A stretch of DNA of 12,336 nt from Lactobacillaceae bacterium (GTDB taxonomy: Bacteria > Bacillota > Bacilli > Lactobacillales > Lactobacillaceae). Position 1 is the first letter of the stretch, and every line of letters starts with the position of its first letter. The stretch covers positions 1-12,336 of the forward strand of contig JAISIV010000034.1 in assembly GCA_031261865.1 (NCBI GenBank), read 5' to 3'. The notes beneath the pieces were generated by a model, which worked only from the letters and a program-made list of their open reading frames with translations, was not told the origin of the DNA and did not search any database. Of the stretch, positions 8,132 to 12,336 are shown one piece after another. Made by a program: the position numbers and the translations under genes.

Positions 8132-8977
8132 ATGGAAAATAAGAAAAACGATAGTTATATTTTGCGAATTATCAAAGGAATTATTATTTCGCTGGGATTC
8201 GTTTTACCTGGCGTTTCCGGAGGAGTGCTGGCAGCGGTTCTAGGCATTTATGATCGTTTAATTCACTTTATTGCGAATATTCGAAAAGATTTCGTCAAAA
8301 ACTTCTTATACTTTGTCCCAGTCGGAATTGGTGGAATCTTAGGGATTGGTTTATTTTCAGCCCCGTTAGAGTGGCTCTTAGAACACTACACTCTAATTGT
8401 TTTATGGGCTTTTGCTGGAGCGATTATTGGGACAATTCCATCTTTGTGGAGTGATGCCGTTAAAATTTCAAAAAAAAGGGACGCCACAGACATTGCTGTT
8501 CTTTTAATCACTTTTATTGGTGGTTTCCTGTTCTTATATTTTCTGCCTAATATCGTTGGAACCCTACAGCCAAATTTTTATACTTTTATTTTGGCGGGCG
8601 CTTTGATTGCTTTGGGTGTTTTAGTACCTGGATTAAGTCCATCTAATCTGTTGTTAGTGCTTGGCCTTTATTCACCAATGCTTGCCGGTTTTAAGAAGTT
8701 TGATTTAGCTGGTACTTTTTTACCAATAGCTATAGGTGGAGTGTTAGCGATGGTTCTTTTTTCTAAAGCGATGGAGTGGCTCTTAGATAACGCTTATTCC
8801 CGTGTTTATCACTTTATTATTGGGATAGTTCTTGCGTCGACAATCATGATCCTAATTCCACCGATTTCTGATTACTCACAACTCACTGGCGTTACAGTAG
8901 TTATAAGTTTGCTATTGTTTGGTCTTGGCTTTTGGCTAGGACAATGGATGTCCGAGCTAGAGGGTAAATATAAGTGA
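8132..8977 (+). CDS. popT: DUF368 membrane protein, PopT-type undecaprenyl-phosphate transporter
   Basis: A 281-residue polytopic membrane protein with about eight hydrophobic segments and short charged loops. Two related signatures, LPGVSGG (25-31) and VPGLSPSN (165-172), lie in the two halves, the internal duplication typical of DUF368. This family was recently shown to include PopT, which returns the lipid carrier undecaprenyl phosphate from the outer to the inner leaflet for another round of wall synthesis; assigning that role here is by family. The start is 2 nt after the folD stop with only a weak AAGG (8112-8115) far upstream, so translation is probably coupled to folD. The final Lys codon and TGA stop are part of the first hairpin of the repeat array that follows, which is unusual. 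Confidence 0.85.
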   Translation: MENKKNDSYILRIIKGIIISLGFVLPGVSGGVLAAVLGIYDRLIHFIANIRKDFVKNFLYFVPVGIGGILGIGLFSAPLEWLLEHYTLIVLWAFAGAIIGTIPSLWSDAVKISKKRDATDIAVLLITFIGGFLFLYFLPNIVGTLQPNFYTFILAGALIALGVLVPGLSPSNLLLVLGLYSPMLAGFKKFDLAGTFLPIAIGGVLAMVLFSKAMEWLLDNAYSRVYHFIIGIVLASTIMILIPPISDYSQLTGVTVVISLLLFGLGFWLGQWMSELEGKYK

Positions 8978-9032
8978 ACACTTAATGAACGGAGTGAATT
9001 TAGTGTGAACTATACACTTTGTGTATAAGTGA
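8972..9032 (+). repeat. 61-bp direct repeat, copy 1 (hairpin pair)
   Basis: Matches 9078-9138 at 59 of 61 positions; the differences are T/C at 9004 versus 9110 and G/T at 9005 versus 9111. It holds an imperfect hairpin (8973-9011) and a second hairpin in which TATACAC 9011-9017 pairs perfectly with GTGTATA 9021-9027 around TTT. It begins within the last codons of popT. Confidence 0.95.
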
Positions 9033-9081
9033 TGACTTAGTGAGCGAAGCGAACTTAGTCAGAACTTATGCAAAGCCAAGT
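9028..9081 (+). repeat. diverged middle copy of the hairpin repeat
   Basis: Between the two near-identical copies lies a related unit with the same frame, AGTGA ... GAACT (9028-9066), but different stem sequences that still pair: TGACT/AGTCA, AGT/ACT and GC/GC around a GAA triloop (the GCGAAGC core is at 9044-9050). The trailing part (9064-9081) is a weaker hairpin, ACTT/AAGT. Confidence 0.85.
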
Positions 9082-9138
9082 GAACACTTAATGAACGGAG
9101 TGAATTTAGCTTGAACTATACACTTTGTGTATAAGTGA
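9078..9138 (+). repeat. 61-bp direct repeat, copy 2 (hairpin pair)
   Basis: Near-identical to 8972-9032. The two substitutions at 9110-9111 break two of the five lower-stem pairs. The second hairpin (9117-9133) is unchanged. Confidence 0.95.
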
Positions 9139-9266
9139 CGTCCCTCAACTTGTTGTGGCTGACGGAACTTATCTTCTGCGGGGGACAAGACATTGTAAGC
9201 GGGTGCAACGCAAAGTGCTACACGAGTTTTAACCTCAGGACGAAGATACGCTTCTGTCGTCCGCCC

Positions 9267-9339
9267 TTTAGTATCACTAGTTCACAAAAACCCAGCAAAA
9301 ACAAGCCGAAAGCGAGATTTGTGGTTAGTGATTACTAAA
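9267..9339 (+). other. long interrupted hairpin
   Basis: TTTAGT 9267-9272, ATCACTA 9273-9279 and CACAAA 9283-9288 pair in register with TTTGTG 9318-9323, TAGTGAT 9326-9332 and ACTAAA 9334-9339. That is 19 bp interrupted by one 3x2 internal loop and one bulged T, with a 29-nt apical loop. It is far above what chance gives locally. Confidence 0.75.
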
Positions 9340-9393
9340 TAAACAAAACAAACGATTTGATCACTATTTAGTCGTTCGAAAAATAATTTATCG

Positions 9394-9417
9394 GCAGCCT
9401 GCCACGGCTGCTTTTTT
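9394..9417 (+). terminator. rho-independent terminator
   Basis: GCAGCC (9394-9399) pairs with GGCTGC (9406-9411) around TGCCAC, followed by six T (9412-9417). It would end a folD-popT transcript read through the structured region, or a separate RNA from that region. Confidence 0.9.
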
Positions 9418-9517
9418 AATTTTCACAAATATTTCATAAACCCAGTTTGCGAAAATTGATAGGGGGGGTAATATGTAATTGAAGTTTGTACTGTGAAAAT
9501 TTTATGAATTTTCGCAA
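9418..9517. repeat. four copies of a 10-bp motif TGYGAAAATT around the promoter
   Basis: Copies: 9418-9427 (minus), 9448-9457 (plus), 9492-9501 (plus) and 9507-9516 (minus). The last two form a palindrome with a 5-bp centre, just upstream of the SD. 9418-9427 is the exact reverse complement of 9492-9501, and 9447-9457 of 9507-9517. An extra 8-bp inverted pair, TTCATAAA 9433-9440 and TTTATGAA 9501-9508, lies within. The arrangement looks like operator half-sites; no regulator gene is in the window. Confidence 0.7.
9447..9474 (+). promoter_or_regulatory. candidate promoter with a G7 tract in the spacer
   Basis: TTGCGA (9447-9452), a 16-bp spacer ending in seven G (9462-9468), and TAATAT (9469-9474). 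A start near 9481 would leave a 5'UTR of about 50 nt carrying the AT-rich palindrome 9492-9516. Another possible pair is TTGAAG 9479-9484 with TATGAA 9503-9508 (18 bp), so the assignment is not certain. Confidence 0.45.
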
Positions 9518-9521
9518 TTAT

Positions 9522-9526
9522 GGAGG
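9522..9526 (+). promoter_or_regulatory. strong ribosome binding site that decides a TTG start
   Basis: GGAGG ends 6 nt before TTG at 9533. The only nearby ATG (9520) is out of frame and overlaps the SD. The frame from 9533 opens directly into a signal peptide, so TTG is the supported start. Confidence 0.85.
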
Positions 9527-9532
9527 CGCGTT

Positions 9533-12336
9533 TTGAGAATTAAGTTGTTCAAGTCAGGTAAGTTATGGGTAACGACCGCTGCAATAGGAGTAGTCACTGC
9601 AATGGGGAATGAAATCGCAAAGGCTGACACGTTCGATTTGAGTAACCAAATTAACGCTCCAAAAGTAGACGCCAATACGAATCAAGTTAATAAGCAAGTG
9701 ATTTCCGCGACGTTAGGAATCAATTCCGACGGAAACGACGTTGCCCAAGAATCATCGGCTAACGATTACGTAGTTCTCCAAACAAGACCTACACAAAACG
9801 AAACTTCCGCTAAAACTTTTGAAAACAATTCAACCCCAGCAGCTCAGACAGATTCACAAAATGACGGTAATGTCGATTCAAGCGAATCTGTCGATACAAA
9901 CAGTCTTCTGCCGATAAATTATCAAACAAACGATATTCAAACTCCCACATCAACCTCGATTGATACATATTCTTTGAAATTGTTTTTAGGGACAAACACT
10001 CAATATGACACAGATATCCGTGAGGTAGCTAAAACCTTTGATCCTAATTTCTTTACTGATGTGCAAGATTTGCTAAAAAAAGTAGATGAAAATCAAATTT
10101 CTCAATCTAACTATAACGATCAATTCTCGGCGTTAAATGTCCGTTATGTGGCATTGCGTTCGGAAATTTTGAACCAATACAATGCCATTTTGCAGTCTCG
10201 TCTTAAAACAATCCAGACATTCCAGGATTCAGATAAACATGATTACAAAGTTTATAATTCGGATCAAGCCTGGCAAACTCACACGATTTTATCCGATAAG
10301 GCAGCTGCTTATAAACAGAAGTTAATCGATATGGGTTACTCCACTCAATCAGAAATAACGACAGGAACGAATAATATGCGGGAAGTCATTTCCGCCATCA
10401 ATGATTTTAATGATTTTTTCGTCAATGTTGTTACTTTTACTGACAATTCGAAATCATATTCCGTTGAAAATACGCGCGTTGGAGATAATGTTGTTTTGAT
10501 CGGATTCAAAGGGGACACGTTCACTGTTAACAATCCACTCAGTTCCCATACAACCCAAATTCGTCCGATAAGTTCAACAACTAATGTGACGAACGACCAA
10601 GATGCAAACCGAACATCTAATTTATCACAAGCTCCTGATTACTTCAGTAATTTAGACGTCAATATGGGAATCGCGAATTTCAGATCCCCTAGTAATCAAT
10701 TCTGGTATGAGTTAGGTAACGATGCTTACTCCTCAACTAATTCGTTAACAACTTTAAATCGATACTGGACTGGACATAATTCGGTTCAGGTTAAATATGG
10801 AAATTATGCATCGGCTTTGACCAACGTTAAAGCGGAAGTTTTACGAAAAGATAACTTAATTCATATTTCTGGAACTACCGCGAATGCTAAAGATGCTGGC
10901 AATAAACTTCAGATATTCGATGTGACGACTGGCAAGGAGGTTCCCGGAGACTTTGTTGTAGGTCAAAATGGAATCATTAATGTAAAGCTTGATAGTGATT
11001 CGGGCGTCAGCCTAGGTGATGATTTAAAACTAATCCAGACCTCGATGGTTTATCCGAGCCAAAGTATTGTTTCTATATCGGACACCACAACGAAGGTAGT
11101 TATGGAATCGGCTGACACCACTCCTGATTATTCGCAAGTAGCTGATAATGTCAGAAATAATATGATTGGTAGTTCTACAGACACGCAAGCTCAAGCAAGT
11201 GGTTTGATTGATGTTGTATTTGTGGACGTTTCAACGGCCCTCAAAGCCCAAGGTTATACCGTAAATCAGGGCCTTTCGATGAGTTCAGATCAGTTAAACC
11301 AATTGATTCCAGAGAAAGTTGATCCGATTAATGGCTATGGAATTGTCACTTATAACTTGAGATACGGAACCGATTCTCTTTTCGGTGGAACGTATAACGA
11401 TCGAATTGTTGATTATCCTTCATATCAAGTAGTTGCCGTTGCGACTGCAAATATGAAAACTGATCCCACTTGGACAGTGGACGATGTTGTTCAGAGAAAT
11501 AGCACAACAGGTATCTATGAGCCGGTATCGAATTGGCAAGCAGTGCTCCAACATACTTCGATGACTGGAGTTCCAAATGGTTATCAAGTTGTGAAGGCAA
11601 CGACGAGTCCGGTGGTAACGAAAAATGTTGGCCGTGATTATTTACAGTATGTGGTTTATTTACTTCCTAAAGATGGAGAACAACATCCCATTCAAACTCT
11701 TCCTGCTGAAATCTATGCAACGTACACGTCCACCTCAAAAGATGGAATTAAGACAGTAGAAGATGTTAAAAACCCAGCCTGGACCGCGAGTGGTTCAAGT
11801 ATCGCTAGTTCTAGTGATTGGGGATACAGCATTGGTGGGATACGGCCTGGCGCAACGATACAAGTTAAAGCAACAACAAGATATCTTTCTGGAGTGACAA
11901 TCAACATTCCAGCCTTTTCGATTACTGCCCCAACTCAAGTAGAACTTGAGCATTTTTTGGATGCTCATCCTTCGTTTGATATTCAGCCGACTAAAGAAGA
12001 TATCCAAGAGTACCTTTCGTTATTTAAGATGACACCACATGAAGCAACTCTTTCTACTTCAGTAACTTCGCAAACTTATCAATCTGCAGTTATGAATGAA
12101 CCAGGAGTCATGGATGCTGTTCATGCTTTTTATGATGGCGTTAATAATCAGACATTAACGTTTAGTCAAATTTACGATGCGTCTAAAACTTTAGACACCG
12201 TTGTAGGTCAGGCGAATGCCGATAGGCAAGCTGCCACCATTCCAATTCAAAATTTATATAATCAAGTGACATACGCATCTTCCAGTACATATGTCTCACC
12301 AGCTTTGAAAGATTCTATAACAAGTCTTTACAAGCT
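9533..12336 (+). CDS. N-terminal part of a large secreted surface protein with KxYKxGKxW-like signal (3' end outside window)
   Basis: The frame starts with TTG behind a strong SD and has no stop up to the window end (934 full codons). Residues 4-12 read KLFKSGKLW, a KxYKxGKxW motif with Phe for Tyr; only three residues precede it, fewer than in the adhesin upstream (12). A hydrophobic stretch follows and cleavage is likely after AKA (A31/D32). Residues 32 to about 140 are Asn/Ser/Thr/Gln-rich. Residues about 144-310 look helical and polar (LLKKVDENQISQSNYNDQFS and on), without a recognised family. From about 364 the sequence is beta-like; about 557-625 (LIDVVFVDVSTALKAQGYTV...) vaguely resembles a degenerate MucBP unit; about 800 onward is more helical again. 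No LPXTG is seen because the C-terminus is missing. Secretion is well supported; the function is unknown, with adhesin or matrix protein the likeliest class. Confidence 0.85.
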   Translation, partial: MRIKLFKSGKLWVTTAAIGVVTAMGNEIAKADTFDLSNQINAPKVDANTNQVNKQVISATLGINSDGNDVAQESSANDYVVLQTRPTQNETSAKTFENNSTPAAQTDSQNDGNVDSSESVDTNSLLPINYQTNDIQTPTSTSIDTYSLKLFLGTNTQYDTDIREVAKTFDPNFFTDVQDLLKKVDENQISQSNYNDQFSALNVRYVALRSEILNQYNAILQSRLKTIQTFQDSDKHDYKVYNSDQAWQTHTILSDKAAAYKQKLIDMGYSTQSEITTGTNNMREVISAINDFNDFFVNVVTFTDNSKSYSVENTRVGDNVVLIGFKGDTFTVNNPLSSHTTQIRPISSTTNVTNDQDANRTSNLSQAPDYFSNLDVNMGIANFRSPSNQFWYELGNDAYSSTNSLTTLNRYWTGHNSVQVKYGNYASALTNVKAEVLRKDNLIHISGTTANAKDAGNKLQIFDVTTGKEVPGDFVVGQNGIINVKLDSDSGVSLGDDLKLIQTSMVYPSQSIVSISDTTTKVVMESADTTPDYSQVADNVRNNMIGSSTDTQAQASGLIDVVFVDVSTALKAQGYTVNQGLSMSSDQLNQLIPEKVDPINGYGIVTYNLRYGTDSLFGGTYNDRIVDYPSYQVVAVATANMKTDPTWTVDDVVQRNSTTGIYEPVSNWQAVLQHTSMTGVPNGYQVVKATTSPVVTKNVGRDYLQYVVYLLPKDGEQHPIQTLPAEIYATYTSTSKDGIKTVEDVKNPAWTASGSSIASSSDWGYSIGGIRPGATIQVKATTRYLSGVTINIPAFSITAPTQVELEHFLDAHPSFDIQPTKEDIQEYLSLFKMTPHEATLSTSVTSQTYQSAVMNEPGVMDAVHAFYDGVNNQTLTFSQIYDASKTLDTVVGQANADRQAATIPIQNLYNQVTYASSSTYVSPALKDSITSLYK

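Larger units (their letters stand above)
8973..9417 (+). ncRNA. candidate structured non-coding RNA or 3'UTR (no family recognised)
   Basis: The 555 bp between popT and the next gene hold no convincing coding sequence but much potential secondary structure on the plus strand. In order: four AGTGA...GAACT hairpins (8973-9011, 9028-9066, 9079-9117, 9134-9169) separated by small hairpins; local stems ACAA/TTGT (9185-9196) and GCA/TGC (9210-9218); GGACGA 9238-9243 with TCGTCC 9257-9262; a long interrupted hairpin 9267-9339; and a terminator at 9394-9417. I found no clear promoter inside, so it may be the 3'UTR of the folD-popT mRNA, processed or not. It does not look like tmRNA, RNase P, SRP RNA or a T-box. 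I cannot name a family. Structure is inferred by eye; whether it is transcribed as RNA is unknown. Confidence 0.4.

Noticed and set aside
8972..9138. CRISPR-like or insertion-sequence explanation of the direct repeats
   Set aside because: The two near-identical copies are separated by a related hairpin unit and not by a unique spacer; there are no cas genes, no transposase, no terminal inverted repeats and no target duplication.
9139..9266. Known RNA classes (tmRNA, RNase P, SRP RNA, 6S, T-box) in the gap
   Set aside because: I looked for hallmark sequences such as a T-box core, a CCA end or an SRP tip loop and saw none; the gene downstream is a surface protein, not an amino-acid gene.
9063..9288. 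Minus-strand open frame of about 70 codons across the structured block
   Set aside because: It has no start codon with an SD, ends within the repeat array, and I recognise no protein family. I could not exclude a decayed gene, but nothing supports it.
9135..9338. 67-codon plus-strand ORF
   Set aside because: It has no SD, starts inside the hairpin array, runs through several stems and has a composition unlike a real protein. It is better explained as chance in structured non-coding DNA.
9418..9517. Invertible promoter
   Set aside because: The inverted repeats are only 10-11 bp, the two pairs overlap instead of nesting, and no recombinase is present. It is kept only as an alternative within the operator finding.

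Overview
The window comes from a low-GC Gram-positive bacterium, most likely a lactic acid bacterium. The evidence is KxYKxGKxW-type signal peptides, LPNTG sortase anchors, mucin-binding-type repeats and an AT-rich sequence with Shine-Dalgarno-led genes. The Leuconostoc/Oenococcus side of the Lactobacillaceae would fit, but that is an impression from gene content, not a proven placement.

Layout. (1) Positions 2-397: the C-terminal end of a cell-wall-anchored protein that begins before the window, followed by two hairpin/terminator candidates. (2) Positions 715-6798: a complete 2027-residue LPNTG adhesin with a KxYKxGKxW signal peptide, a Ser/Thr-rich segment, a mosaic of mucin-binding-like and other beta modules, an Ig-like domain, a Pro-rich stalk and a sorting signal. 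It ends in a strong terminator shared with the converging gene. (3) Positions 6834-7262 (minus): a small DUF1801-type protein. (4) Positions 7290-8977: folD (one-carbon metabolism) and a DUF368/PopT-type undecaprenyl-phosphate transporter, 2 bases apart and probably one operon. The minus gene and folD diverge from a 27-bp gap holding two overlapping, dyad-symmetric promoters that predict leaderless mRNAs on both sides. (5) Positions 8973-9417: a long non-coding stretch that starts on the popT stop codon. It holds tandem imperfect hairpins with compensatory base changes, a 19-bp interrupted long hairpin and a rho-independent terminator. It is the best candidate here for something undescribed. 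(6) Positions 9418-9517: a promoter region with four copies of a 10-bp motif (TGYGAAAATT) and a run of seven G in the -35/-10 spacer. (7) Position 9533 to the window end: the start of a third large secreted protein, TTG-initiated with a strong SD, open to the end of the window (at least 934 codons).

Functionally the window is a surface-protein locus: three large exported proteins in the same orientation surround a short housekeeping segment. PopT recycles the undecaprenyl-phosphate carrier used to build the wall to which sortase attaches the LPNTG proteins. That link is thematic and not evidence of co-regulation. No transposase, integrase, CRISPR array, tRNA or rRNA was seen.
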